Source of the DNA: Pseudonectria foliicola
Lineage: Eukaryota > Ascomycota > Sordariomycetes > Hypocreales > Nectriaceae
Length of the DNA: 64,000 nt
Direction of reading: 5' to 3'
Assembly (NCBI GenBank): GCA_003693505.1
Contig: QUZD01000121.1
Span: forward strand, 1-64,000
A model generated the notes under the pieces. The model did no database searches and was not told the origin of the DNA. It worked only from the letters and a program-made list of their open reading frames with translations. The stretch's first letter is position 1, and each line of letters opens with the position of its first letter. The translations under genes were made by a program, and so were the position numbers. Of the stretch, positions 46,711 through 59,080 are shown one piece after another.

Positions 46711-49700
46711 AAGGGACTTTGTGCTTGTGATGATGAGGGTTTCGGTGGGTGATGGGTGTGGAGGAATGACTTGGAGGTCTGGATTTTCGCATCGCAAATG
46801 ATTTTGGCTGTGGGTACTTGCAAGCAACGATTAGTTGTTGGAGTCGGGTTTATAGATCTGCTTGGAGAACCATCGCCGTCGACCTTACTCTAGATTGAAC
46901 CAAGGTACTCATCAACATCCAGTTACGCGCCGCTATTTCCAGAAAAAGACCATTGCCGCCTCTTACGTATCGCCTGTAGAAACCGTGCTTCGACTGGATT
47001 GTGGAGCCACGGCGGACAGCCTATCAACTTACACCGTCTCAAACGCTGACAGTCGCACCAGAGCAGAAATTGTTGCTCGCACGGCACGGGAAGTCTAAAT
47101 ACTGTGGTGGGTTCGGGGACTTGAGAGATTGGTGGGGAGGGGGGTTTTGAAGTTTGATGGAACGCTGATGGTGGCGATCGGGAAGGGAGGAGTGGCTTGG
47201 CGTTTTGGATAGACAGGACTGGGCGGATGAGGGCGGATGGGCCTAGCAGATGGGTGTTTGAGCTGAAACGTGGTGAATTCTGGGGTGCATCTATTCTCGA
47301 ATAGTGTTGAAGCGGGTATGTTTTAGTCGGCAATGTTTGACTTGCTTCATAGGTAGGTACATAGCTACGTCGTTCCACATGGAGTAGGTCAGGACTCTTG
47401 GTGTTGATTTTGGCGGCGAATCAACTTTCGCCAAGCTCTGGACCAAAGCGATAATAACACTGATCTGTATAGAACCCCACGGTAGGTGTGGCGTGTGTCG
47501 TAGATCTCCCTGTCTCAATCTTTCATGCAGAGGGAAGCCGGCCCGGAGGGTGCCCGGGCGGCCGGTGCTCGGTGGGTCTCGGATCGGCATGGTCGTGTAG
47601 TATGGAGCCGGCAGCCGGCGAGGAGATCATTGGAAGCGACGTCAGGATTGGCACGATCTTATCAGCGATCGAACCATCAGCATTTTGTAACTTGGGGGTT
47701 GATTTATTTCTGGGCGGTAGTTGAACAAGGTTCGGTGATGGGATGCCTCTGCAACACTACGGAGTCGGCATGATAGTGTCTACGTTGTTCATGCGAGAGT
47801 GGGTAGCAGAAGGAACCAAGAGATGCAGTGCGGAGATGGAAACATGGCTCACCAACTAAAGAGGTCATGGTTCATCCGTACCAGATATGGCGCACGTATA
47901 CAGTTCAATACGCGCGGCCAGCGATGCCACGTCTGCCTCTACGTTTCAGCGGCGTAAGCAGAGGCTTGCATGTACCCCCTGCATAATTAGACATGGAGAG
48001 AAATGGATTGATCACGCGGATCTGGGAACAAAATTTGCATGTCAGATGAGCCATGTTATTGATACCCGTCGTTTTCTTCTTGAGAACGGACAAATCAGGC
48101 CGGCCAATTCTAGCTCCAACGAATTCGCGTCTGCTACTGGCTTCCTCACCATACAGTTATCTTGACTGAACCAGCCCTTCTCCGACCCCCAAATCTCTCA
48201 GTATCCTTGCCATTCGTTGACGGGATTGTGCAGGCGAAAGCGGGACTTGGAATCCGGGAGGCGCCCGGTGGTGAGGCTCGTTGACCTCTGACTCAAAGGT
48301 GCGGGTACTAACGCCCAAATCGTTGGAGACAGGAACCACGGGCTTTGGAGAGGGTTGGCTAGCGAACATTAACATCCCAGGTTGGATCGCGAACGTTGGA
48401 GTACCCACGCTGGGCTCATGTAGTGGTTTGCCGATGTGGACATGGTAACCAGTGTCTGGAAGTCGACTCTCTCGCGTCGTCTCGCGTGGATGATCGTCAG
48501 GAACGCCGCCGGCAAACCCAAGGTGGTGTATGGATTGTAGGAACTGATTCGCCGATAGGTATCTCGATCGGATAAGTGGTAAATGGTTGCGGTTCAGGAC
48601 GAAAGGAAGGGGGCGGAAACCATGGATTTTATACAGATTATACGGACAGACAGGTTGTGACGTGCACTCGGGTGACAGAGCCGTCTATGCTTTTGGTCTC
48701 GATTCCCCGACTCCTCGGGTAGCTCGCCCGGAGGCCTGTGTGACTTGAAACCAGCAGAGCCGCATTCTCGAGCATCGTGGGCTAGCGACCTATCCGGCCA
48801 GGAACCGCTGGACGCTGTCCCGAAAACGGACACCGGGGTGGATTCAATGCCTGCGGCAGGGAACGAAAAAGGCCAATCAGATATAGAGATTGATGTCCTC
48901 TGACGGTGTCGTGTGTAGTTTTTCAAGAGCTTGGTGTGTTGGGACCATTGGTGGAAGAGTTTTGTCTTGGCCTCAAACACTGATAGAACTGTCAAAGGTT
49001 GGAGCTCAAGCCAGATCGGATTCCTCTATCGGAAGGATTCATGCTCGTCATCGCATCCTTGTACCATGCGTATGCGCGTTTGATAGGGGCAGCTCGACTT
49101 GCCACATAAGCGTTCCTTGTTTGGCGCTCACGTTGTTCCAGAAGGATCAGAGAAGCTTCGAGCCGGTACGAATTAGCACATGAGCGGCTCTCTGAAGCCC
49201 TGCGGCCCTGGTTTCCTCGCTGCTGCTGCTCTTAATGCATCAATGGTTCGCAATGCCGGTTAGGTAACGCGCCTATTCTGATTGAAGTGGAATACCCAAT
49301 CGTTGTCCCACCACAGCCTTGTACACCGGTGCTGAGTGGCCCAGGTCCTGAACCAAGGCGTCTGATGTGGCGCAAATCATGAGCTGGTCTCTGCTTGGCA
49401 GGGATTGAAGCAGCACTGGGAGCAGCCAGGAGGTCAGAAGACTTGTCTATCGGATATCGTTTACAGGACGCGTTCCATGGTTTTCGGAATGACCAAGATT
49501 TCCGTGTTGCTTGGGCCTGCCATCATGACTAAAACGTCATCTTCTCATGACCTTTGAGCTGTGGGGACTTGGCATGGTAATGGTATACGCACAGGCGATC
49601 AGTAGTCCTACTGACAGACCCAGTGGCATGTCCTGGCGAGTTATCTGGTATGATGGATACTCACTGTACTGGAACGCTGTAGCGATGCCTGTCCGAACAT

Positions 49701-52700
49701 GTCCCACCTGGCCACACTCTGCCGCTTCCTACTATGCAAAGCATAGTGCCTGCTGACTGGCATTCTCACCCTGGCTGTCGATCCCAGATCCCAGATTGTC
49801 GAGCAGGCATACTATACTCGGCCCACTCATTCAATGTTCCGTTATACAGTACTACATACTATGTACAATGCCATGCTAAGAAACGATAAGCGGGCATCGC
49901 AGGGTAAGAGTGCGGTGTCGACACTGTACAAGCTCAGCAACGGGCCAGCCTTATGAGAATGTGCATTGCTTCCTGCGCTATACTCTATGCATGCCGTGTA
50001 TGTGACGTAGCCTATCATCGACAACAAAATGTAAGACAAAGCGCCCCGCGGCGTCTACCGGGCGTAACGTGCGGTCTGTTGCCGAGACACATCGGAGATA
50101 ACATTTACGGAGCGTTTAGTATACTTTTCCATGTACAGGTTACAATATCTTGAATCAGGGGCCAGTCATACACTAAGCCCTATGATCGTGTCAGGATGGG
50201 TCGAGAACCTACCCTCTGCCACTTCGTGGACCGTTGTAAGCCCCAGGGCCGAGACGTATAGTACATGATGATGCCTGCGAGAAGTCTTTGTCCGTACCAT
50301 GTTCTTCTACTCTACTCGGCACTTCCGTGGAGACAACTGGAACTTCTCTGCTCCTCAGGACACCAGCATCGAAGAAAGACGTTGAAGCGATGTTGCTGTA
50401 TCAAACCAAAAGCTGAGTGGGGATGCATGTCGCTTGCTTCAAGACTTTCCAACAGGTGGGCAAACATCACTTGCTTCCGCACTAGATTTCTTCTCTGTCT
50501 TTTCGGCTAGTTTCAGAAAGAAAAAAGTCCCTTGGCTGAACAAGACGGATGACTGAATAGGTGGGGGGGTCATTACTACTCTCAATCTCGGAACTATATG
50601 AGAGCCATGTAATCTCGAGGTGGCCTCTGGAGAAGGGCCCTTACATCCAAGCCACAATACAGGCCCAAAACTGATGGTACATGGAGTTTTCGCTGTCGAC
50701 TTCTCAGCCCAAAGGTCCTTGTCTGACTGAGCCTGAAGCGTACCACCTTTGTCCCATCATCGCTGCAATGTCTTCCATGTCCGTACGGCGGCATTGCACA
50801 TAGGGAAAGAAGCCTCTTACTTGAACTTGCAGCCCTCGAGACTCAAATAAGCCTTTGCCAGGTATGACAATTCTAGTTCGGGGCTTCTTAGGCGGTAGTC
50901 CGACTCTTACCAGCCATCAGTATCAAAATAGTAGCCCATCTCGTTCTCATAGCCAGGCATCATATGGCGTGGCCTGCAACCAGAAGTCTCGAGAGAACAA
51001 GTTGCACGTTGGGTGAGCGTTGGTCCGGAGATCCACGAGCCCAACAGGGGTAACTTATCGATTCAAGGGCTCAAGGTGCCAAGGTGCCACGGTCCCCGGC
51101 AACGAACCACTTTAGGTTGCGTTCCGGCAGCGGGGCAGAGTGGGAAGAAAGGTACTAGGCCGTTCCATCTATGCACGATTCGTATACAGAGTACAGATTA
51201 CTCGGTAGACAGCCAAGAATTGCCACTACCGCCTCGGCTGCATTGGTTCACGATTCCGCTCTGCACTGCAGGGCCGCTACACAGATAGGCACGGCTGCGG
51301 GCCGCTCCAACGCATATACGCCACGCTCACGGCCGTCTATATGTACTATAAGTTTTGCATCTTCTCTGACACGACGAGAAAAGCTTAAAAGCCGTGTCCT
51401 CACACCGCTCCATGCCCGAATGCTCCGTGCCTACCAACTTACGTATGTACACCAATGGGCAACCCGCGCAGGAACGTGGCATAGGGGGCCGCTCGCCGCT
51501 GTCGATGAATTGCCCGTTTCATCTCCAGGGTTCAAGCGGATCAAGGCGTGGGAGGCCAGGAACCGCCCAGGTGTCTCCCCCGCATCAATCCGGCGTCTAG
51601 ACAGTGGGCTCGACATGGCCTTCCCGTTAGAGGCTGGAGATTGGCCGATCTTGCGCCTCCGACAATATCCGCGGCCGGTGGCTGGCCGTGTCGACCTCAT
51701 AAGACGGCATGTTAGGTTTGGCAGGACGAGGGCTTGTTGCAGAACAACTCGCGCAGGCAGGCAATAGAGGATGCGCACTGACCTTGGAGTGTACTATGTG
51801 TCTGGTCTGGTTCTGGTTACAACGTCAAGGCAAGGAAGGCTAGGTAGACTACAGATAAACTCACAGGCTACGCCCTGTTGATCTGATTGCCTATGCAGCT
51901 CGGAACCCGCAACGCTCCGGATCCGTACTCCCCAGGTCGTTTCGAGATGCCTGGCCAAGTAAGCGATGAACCAAGAGGTGAGCTGTCACGGGCCCTCGCA
52001 ATCGCAAGCTCAAACTGAAACCGGGGCCAGTCGAACGATAGAGTATTTGGTCCGTCGTGCTCAACTGCACGTCGTCAACAACTGCCTATACGGATGCTGG
52101 GAATCAACGAGGGGTGGAGCGCTGCCAAGGAGTTGTTCAAACCCCTCATTCGAACCCCACCACATTCCTCGATTCTTGGAGAAGGCTCCCCTCCTCTCTA
52201 CCTATACCGCCTCATTCTCCTGTCAAGCAAGGCCAAGGCACGGATCTTAATGGTCGACGATCACCCCGCAGGCTTGCCAGTTACGGCCCCCAGCCCCGTG
52301 GCTCTAGCTTGCCTTTCATCTCATTTGTCTTTATTTGGCGACAGAGGCAAGCCAGTTGTCAGAACCTTATTGCCGGCTCTGCTGCTCGCTTAAGCAAGCC
52401 TGACTGGCCGGACCAAAGTCGCTCAGGTCGGTCGATGAATGCTGCAATAGGCCGGAAAGATGATCAGACAGCCAACCGGCACGTATGCATGTAGGTACAT
52501 TACTGTACAGGATGCATATTCAGCTTCTCTGGTGGTGTTTGGTCATGGGCCATGATAGGCCATACGGGCCATGATGGGCTCATCCAGCCATAACGGCTGC
52601 ACTCCTCGCGGAAGCACACACATGCGCCATGATACATACGTCATGCCAGATCCCAGAATAGTGCTGGTGAAACTCGAGGGGACTAGGGTAGTTCTCGAGC

Positions 52701-53195
52701 ATTTCCAGGCCGGCATTTTCTATCTTCCGATACCCAAGTAAGTCAACATGGGGTACGCGCACGTCCATTTTATGGGGTTGATACATACATGCTCTACCAG
52801 CAGCTTTGCTCCTAGCGGCGGAGCCCGAGCGATCCGCATCGAATCGTTGAGGCGCAAGGGCCTGCATATACTTACAGTAGTGCGGAACGGTACAGTACTC
52901 CGTAATCTGTGTCCGTACACATCCGTACACACACTGCGTTCTCTCCTTGGTTGACGACAACTGAACCCACAATGCCGATCAATCATCCAGACGGCGTAAC
53001 ACCAGCACCAGCACCAGCGCCCCCCGACCAGTCAGTGCCTTCGTTCGTTCCATGACAGCGTGCTTGGACACGGTGGAGCATATGCCGGGCCCTCGGGGGA
53101 CTTGCGGTCCGGTGCGGCTCCTTGCGAAAACCCGAGCTGCAACGTTGACCGTCTGGTGTTGTCGTTGCAACATTCCTGGGGCTTGTAATGGTTGA
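46711..53195. other. Long gene-poor region
   Basis: About 6.5 kb with no gene I can support. The minus-strand stretch 48173-48995 is open in two overlapping frames and reads rather protein-like (Ser/Pro-rich, RESRLPDTGYHVHIGKPLHE, QSRQRMARILRDLGVG), but I could not join them with a convincing intron. ATG frames such as 51171-51767 (+) have no motif. Short gggccatgat repeats lie at 52546-52580. Confidence 0.45.
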
Positions 53196-53201
53196 GTATA
53201 A
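53196..53201 (+). promoter_or_regulatory. TATA box of the monooxygenase gene
   Basis: TATAAA, 133 bp upstream of the ATG at 53329, within a plausible core promoter followed by a pyrimidine-rich leader. Confidence 0.5.
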
Positions 53202-53328
53202 AGCCGTCCGATAACCTGCCGGTAGTTGCTTGTCCCCTTTCCCTCCATATCCTCACGCACTACGCAGAACAGTAGTGTCCTCGTTCCCTCCATTTTACCC
53301 CTCCTTGCCGCCTTGTTTAGCCAGCATC

Positions 53329-55224
53329 ATGAGTGTCTCAGTGGAAGAGCTCAGCGCCAAATATGCCGAGGAGAACGCCAAGCGCCTCCGCTCCGACGGC
53401 AACGACCAGTTCATCGAGTTGGCCGACGCAGCCTCTGAGCGCCTTCGAAAGCTTGAGGCGGACCCCTGGGTTGACCATGAGGCCCTCAACGCCCAGGACC
53501 CTCCCCTGAAGGACGGCGACGAGGTCAAGGTTGTCATTCTCGGCGCTGGCTACGGCGGCCTCCTGTACGCCATTCACTTCATCGAGCAGGGCTTCAAGCC
53601 TTCCGATATCCGTCTTGTCGATGTTGCTGGCGGCTTTGGTGGCACCTGGTGGTGGAACAGATATCCCGGTCTCATGTGCGACACCGAGGGCTACACATAC
53701 ATGCCGCTTCTCGAGGAAACCGGCTACACTCCCAAGCACCGTTACTCCTATGGAGTCGAACTCCGACACTACGCAAATATCATGGCAAACAAGTGGGATT
53801 TGCAGGACAAGGGTGTCTTCCGCTCCAAGATTGACAGCTATGAATGGGACGATGATGCCAAGCGGTGGATTGTAAAGATTACCCAAGGACGAGGACCAGG
53901 AAACAACGACCTCAAGATGACAGTCCGATCGCAGTTTGTTGTTGTCGCCAACGGAGTTCTCAACTTCCCAAAAGTTCCCAAGAACCTTGAGGGCTTCGAG
54001 GGTCCCATGACCCACACCGGACGATTCGACTACAGCATTACCGGCGGCTCTCCCGAGGACCAGTCGCTCACAAAGCTCAAGGACAAGCGAGTGGGCATCA
54101 TCGGCACCGGCGCAACCGCCATCCAGCTTGTACCCGAGCTCGCCAAGTGGGCCAAGGAAGTGTACGTCTTTCAGCGAACCCCGTCTGGCGTCGGAGTCAG
54201 AAACCAGTACAAGACCGATCCCGAGGAGTGGAAGCAGATTACGGCCAAGCCTGGCTGGCAGAAGCGCCGAATCGAGAGTTTCTGTGGCACCCTCGCCTGC
54301 GAGCCCGGTGTAGTCGACGAGGTCAAGGATGGCTGGTCAGGCGCCTTGACATACAGAGCCATTACCGGCGGATACCATGAGAAGCCAGTCACGCCGGAAG
54401 AGGTACCTGGCCACATCGCTGCCCTCCTCGCGGAGGATGCGCCGCGGACCGAGAGCATCCGCCGCCGTGTCGACGAGATTGTCAAGGATAAGAAGACGGC
54501 GGACGCACTCAAGGCCTGGTACCCTACGTGGTGCAAGCGCCCAGCGTTCCACGACGACTATCTCCCTGCCTTCAACCAGCCACACGTCCATCTCGTCGAC
54601 AGCGACGGAAAGGGTGTTGAGAGGGCCACTGCCAACGGGCTCGTTGTGCTAGGCAAGGAGTACCCGCTTGACGTCCTGATCCTCAGCACCGGCTACCGTG
54701 CTCCTACAGCCGGCTTGGCCGAGCCTGGCATGATGTCCAACATGACCATCACAGGCAGAAATGGAGTGTCGATGGCGGATGTGTGGCAAGCCAAGGGTCC
54801 TTCGACGCTTCACGGTGTTCTCACCCGCGAGTTCCCTAACCTTTTCCTCTCGGGCCCCATGCAGGCTGGCGGCGCGTCCAACTTTGCTCACGTGCAAGAT
54901 GTCATTGCCAAGCACTGCGCTTACATCGCAGCCCAGGCTGTGAAGCGGGCGGGCGCCAATGCCGACAAGGTTGTCGTCGAGAACACCGACGAGGGCGCCG
55001 AGGAGTGGGCGATGAGAATCTTGTCGAGGGCGGCATATATGGCTGGCTCAAGCGTGTGCGGTCCTGGCTACTACAACAACGAAGGCACTCTGGGTGGCGA
55101 TCCGGAGACGGATTTGAAGCTGGCACGAGGAGGCGGATTCCCCGAGGGCATGAACCCCTACTCTAGAGCTCTCGAGGCCTGGCGCAATGAGGGCTCGATG
55201 AAGCATGTCGAGGTGACCTGGTGA
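53329..55224 (+). CDS. Baeyer-Villiger monooxygenase (FAD/NADPH)
   Basis: Single-exon flavoprotein of 631 residues that inserts oxygen next to a ketone carbonyl, producing an ester or lactone with NADPH and O2. The FAD Rossmann motif is GAGYGG (residues 72-77), followed by the Baeyer-Villiger-typical GGTWWWNRYPG (104-114). The family fingerprint FEGPMTHTGRFD (223-234) fits F-x-G-x3-H-T, with Phe in place of the usual Trp. The NADPH-binding GIIGTGATA (256-264) follows, then the C-terminal ILSTGYRAPTAG. The roughly 60-residue N-terminal extension before the FAD motif is normal for the cyclopentadecanone/HAPMO-like group. ATG 53329 is preferred over the longer frame from 53230, which lacks an ATG and has low-complexity leader sequence. 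Substrate cannot be predicted. Confidence 0.93.
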   Translation: MSVSVEELSAKYAEENAKRLRSDGNDQFIELADAASERLRKLEADPWVDHEALNAQDPPLKDGDEVKVVILGAGYGGLLYAIHFIEQGFKPSDIRLVDVAGGFGGTWWWNRYPGLMCDTEGYTYMPLLEETGYTPKHRYSYGVELRHYANIMANKWDLQDKGVFRSKIDSYEWDDDAKRWIVKITQGRGPGNNDLKMTVRSQFVVVANGVLNFPKVPKNLEGFEGPMTHTGRFDYSITGGSPEDQSLTKLKDKRVGIIGTGATAIQLVPELAKWAKEVYVFQRTPSGVGVRNQYKTDPEEWKQITAKPGWQKRRIESFCGTLACEPGVVDEVKDGWSGALTYRAITGGYHEKPVTPEEVPGHIAALLAEDAPRTESIRRRVDEIVKDKKTADALKAWYPTWCKRPAFHDDYLPAFNQPHVHLVDSDGKGVERATANGLVVLGKEYPLDVLILSTGYRAPTAGLAEPGMMSNMTITGRNGVSMADVWQAKGPSTLHGVLTREFPNLFLSGPMQAGGASNFAHVQDVIAKHCAYIAAQAVKRAGANADKVVVENTDEGAEEWAMRILSRAAYMAGSSVCGPGYYNNEGTLGGDPETDLKLARGGGFPEGMNPYSRALEAWRNEGSMKHVEVTW

Positions 55225-56501
55225 GCGGTATAGACGGGTATTGATCCCACGAAACGGCCTGAATAGGCTCTATGATATAGAACAATAAACGTACTTTTTT
55301 CTCCACGAAATGAGGCTGATTGTATTGACGGCCGTATTCTCAGGACCTATGGTGATGGAACATGGGATTGCGTCGCATCGCATCCTTTCAGGTCTGTTCG
55401 CAGAGCAGGAATGGCCTCAATTGTTTGCCCGATCGGCAGACTGCAAGATGGCACGGACGGGTTCGCGCAGTACAATGCATATGCAAGAGGGCAACTAGGA
55501 GTAGTCCCCCCGGGTGTGTACTGCAAGTGTTCCGTGTCGAAGGGTTTGTATCCGCCGATGAAAAACAGCGCAATTGCCGGGAAAGGGTTACCCTTGCTGG
55601 TGGCTATCGCGTCTGAGAAGCTATTCAGATTTCAACATCGGTCATCCAACCATGGGCCGACCGTTATGGTTGTGGTAGCGGAGCAAGACGTATCGTGGCA
55701 ACCCGTCTGCTGCCCCATACAACTGACCCAACTGACCTTGATGGGATCCATTCTCGCGCATGTTTCCTTGAGCTTGCTGGCCTATTGGATCATTCGTGTT
55801 TCCCGGCATGGGAGCCAATGATGGGGATGCCATGCCCGCCACAGCACGCAAATGGATTACCAGATTGATATGTCGTTGGGCACTCGACCGATGCCCAAGA
55901 TAGACAGACCACAAGCCCCCGGGGGCCAGATAAGCAGTCGTGGCCATCCAGAGGTCGATGGCCGATTCACCTTCTGGTTTCCGTTTCTCTGGCAGACAAT
56001 TGCGGTATCTCGTCCCGGCTGGCCGAGACCGCAAGGGTACCTGGACGGTTCCTCTTTGGTATGTATGCAATCCACCAGGCTGCAATCCCACAACAGAGCT
56101 CATCTAAAACCCTGGTAAGCTGGGTAGAGAGAGAAGAGGTGAGCTGGATAGAGATAGAGGAGAGAGGAGCCGAGGTTGATGCAGGCCAAGTGTTTCCGAG
56201 CGTCAAAAGCTTGCCTACAGAATCAAGCTTGCAGGTGCAGCCACCCGTTTGGCAGTCGCACAGCTGAGTGACAGATCCAAAAAAGGTACTTTTGCGGTGC
56301 TCTTTGTTCTGGGAGAGCTTCTTTGGTTCTCTTCCTCCATTCTTCAACTTCGCTTCTGCGACATTCCGCTCGCTTGGCTGGCTGGCCCTCTTCTCTTCCT
56401 GATCACTCCATCATTATTTGATGCCTTTGACATCCTCTTCGACTCATCCTCGTTCTCAGCTACGAATTTGGGGTAGCAGCTATTCACGGGCAGAGACTAC
56501 T
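55225..56501. other. Intergenic region
   Basis: No coding signal. It holds the monooxygenase 3' flank and the upstream region of the 2EXR gene. Confidence 0.5.
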
Positions 56502-57912
56502 ATGGCGGTCCAGACTTGTTCTGCCACGGTGGACAATGACCAGACTGGCCATCGACAGCCACTCGAAGTTCGCTCTTCTTCCTCCCTGATAAACGACTCC
56601 ATCAGATTCGAAATCCCAGACCACTGCAGGACCTTCTCACCATTCGCTCGACTTCCCCCAGAGATACGTCACCATATATGGGAGATGACTCTCCGTACGC
56701 CTGGTATGCACTTACTTCAGGTACACCCCAATCCTACCTTGCTCGGCTGGAGGTGGTGGACAAGCGGATTGCGTTCGTTCAGCTCCCCTATCAGCAGTGG
56801 CAATGAGCACAGCCCGCAAGATGATGAGATTGCCTCTGAGGTCAGGCGTGAGATCCGCCCACACCGACTTCATAGAGCCAGACTGGGTCCTCTCTATCCC
56901 ACACCGGATGCCGACATATCGTATTACAACAATCTAAACAGACAGCTCGCCAAACTGACACTCACTTGCAAGGAAGCGGCCTCCATCTGCAGAAGCCTGG
57001 TTTCTCGGCCCACAGTGTTTCGACTTGACGGCGGCCGTATCATCAGTCTCGACACCGCTTCCGATGTCGTATACCTGGAATACGTCCCACCCGAGGTCCA
57101 CGAGCAAGGATTCATGTTCAATGAGCACCTTGAGTGCCCCGGTCTAGATCGGATTCGTCGGGTTGCCGTTCGGTATTGCCATAAGTGGTACAAGCAGTAT
57201 TCACCAAGTTTATGCTCCACATGCGGCCAGGTGCATCAAGCCACCGATAGAATCACGTACCCCAGACATCTATACCGTTTTATGGCTCGGTATCTACCGA
57301 ATATAGAGCACTTTTACTTTATTGACTACTTCATCCTACGGAGACCTCGAGATCAGACAAGCCCGACCAGTGAGCCACATTTGTGCAGGAAGAATGGAAG
57401 ACAAGGTAAGCGAATGAGGCAGAGTAAGCCTTCTTATGAATCTCCTGAGCTCACAAGAACGACCAGGCCAGAAACTGGGGAAGTTTCAGAGTCGAGACCG
57501 AACATATTACGAGGTCGAATCGCATGACGAGCACATCAATTCCAAAGTCTTCCACATGCAGTCGTGGCTTCAAAATGAATTTGTCAAATACGCAGAGAAA
57601 AGCAAGCTGAGCAGACACAAAACTCCTCGAATCGTCAAGTTTGGTGTACTGGCTTGCGAATGGGCAGTCACACCTCCAAGCCAGCCGATCAAGGTACCAA
57701 TGGTGCCGGTTGAGAAAGGTCGCAACAAGCGGGTATTTTACGAAGAGCACGCTGCTAGACGAAAGCATCAGCTTTCTTCCAGGGCGCGTCCGTTAGCGGT
57801 CCCTAAGCCTAGCGCCGACGACATGGAACGATGGGGCTTTCCGTTTGTGTTCAATGGTTCCGAGGAGAATCGATTTGACTTCACGTTTGGCCTTGCACTT
57901 CGCCAAATTTGA
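56502..57912 (+). CDS. 2EXR-domain protein, 449 residues
   Basis: Exons 56502-57405 and 57467-57912. The 61-nt intron has donor gtaagc, branch ctcac and acceptor ccag, and the join RQG|QKLGKF keeps the frame. The N-terminal part has the 2EXR-type motif (FSPFARLPPEIRHHIWEMTL), named after a fungal family abundant in ascomycetes and usually of unknown function. The motif resembles the F-box, so an adaptor role has been proposed for such proteins; that is family-level inference. A second conserved part lies near the C-terminus (GVLACEWAVTPPSQP, ERWGFPFVFNG). No membrane or signal sequence is seen. The ATG at 56502 is the first in frame before the domain. Confidence 0.82.
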
Positions 57913-59080
57913 AAATCGGGTCTGCTTTATAGCGAGCTGTGCGTTTGCGAGTGGAGGTCTGAGAAGTGATAACAGAAAAAGAGCCCTGGCTGAAACAAGA
58001 CACAGGGTCGAATGAGCCGTCTCTGAAATAGTATGTTGTTCCTGAAGCTCAAACGAGGATTACCTGGTAGATAGCTCCCGGCATCGTCATGTTGCCAAAC
58101 AGTCTCATTGAGCTCCCAAGCGACCTGGGATTGTTGTATCAGTAGCATTTAACCCCTATGCTGGAGGATTCAATAAACAAATCCTCCGTAGTTTATAAAA
58201 CCCTATGGCTGTGTGGTCCCATTCTCTCCATGCCATGCAGCTCATACGAGAAACCCCGAGGTCCGAATGAGCCCTCTTTCTGATACTCAGGCCATAATTA
58301 CTTGCTCGAAAGCCTCGAGACCAAGTCCACCTGTATAATAAAAGGCTTGTTGGCCCCCAGACTCTTTAGCAATGTAAAGTTGCCCAGCGCGGAGCAACCT
58401 CGGAGCCGAAAGCGGAGGTAAATGCGGGGCTGGCCGGAATCAGGTCGTGCTGACATTGGATCTTCCGGCGGCAGCGTCCGGGTCCATTGTTGGCGTGTGT
58501 GCCGGCGCTTACTGGGCTACGTTGGCATTTCGAAGTCTAGAATGATCTAGAGGGATGCGAGGTTGCGATGAGTAGAGGCTGGCCGGCTGGTGAATCTATG
58601 CTTGAATTTGTCACCAGGCTCCAGTCCACAGCAATGCTGGCGCCACCCCTCAGGGTGCTGCGCCAATGGAAGCTGAGGATCGTTGAAGCATTGATCACCG
58701 AGAATGGGCCGGAAGGCGGCTGCGAACTCGTTGCTTTTGCTGAGAGGGAAAAAAACATCCGACTTTAAAGCCCAATCAAGGACATGGTAAAATGCCAGTC
58801 TTTGCGAGCGTGAAAAAGAATTGCGCAATCACTATGTGTTTAGATACGACTGATCCGGTATAATTTCATACCTAGGTAATCCTCGAAGTCTTGTTCCTTT
58901 CCTTTGCCTCTATAATCAACATCTTATTTCCCTACCCTGGGCATGTATAACATGAGGCGTTTACTAACGCAGCCCACAGTCCTTCATTTCTCGCCTCAAT
59001 GCGCTGCAATGCATCGACCGGGATATGGCCGGAACGCGTGCATTGTCACCGCAAGACTTCGCACTCAGCCAAGTAAAATC
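57913..59080. other. Intergenic region
   Basis: The convergent 3' ends of the 2EXR gene and the hydrolase gene face each other here. No supported gene or RNA. Confidence 0.5.

Noticed and set aside
46923..47378. 151-codon Pro-rich minus-strand frame
   Set aside because: No ATG and no motif.
48173..48995. Possible two-exon gene on the minus strand
   Set aside because: The two protein-like frames could not be joined by a phase-compatible intron. Kept only as a remark in the intergenic entry.
51171..51767. 198-codon ATG frame
   Set aside because: No recognisable domain, Arg/Ala-biased composition and no promoter or homology support. It could be chance.
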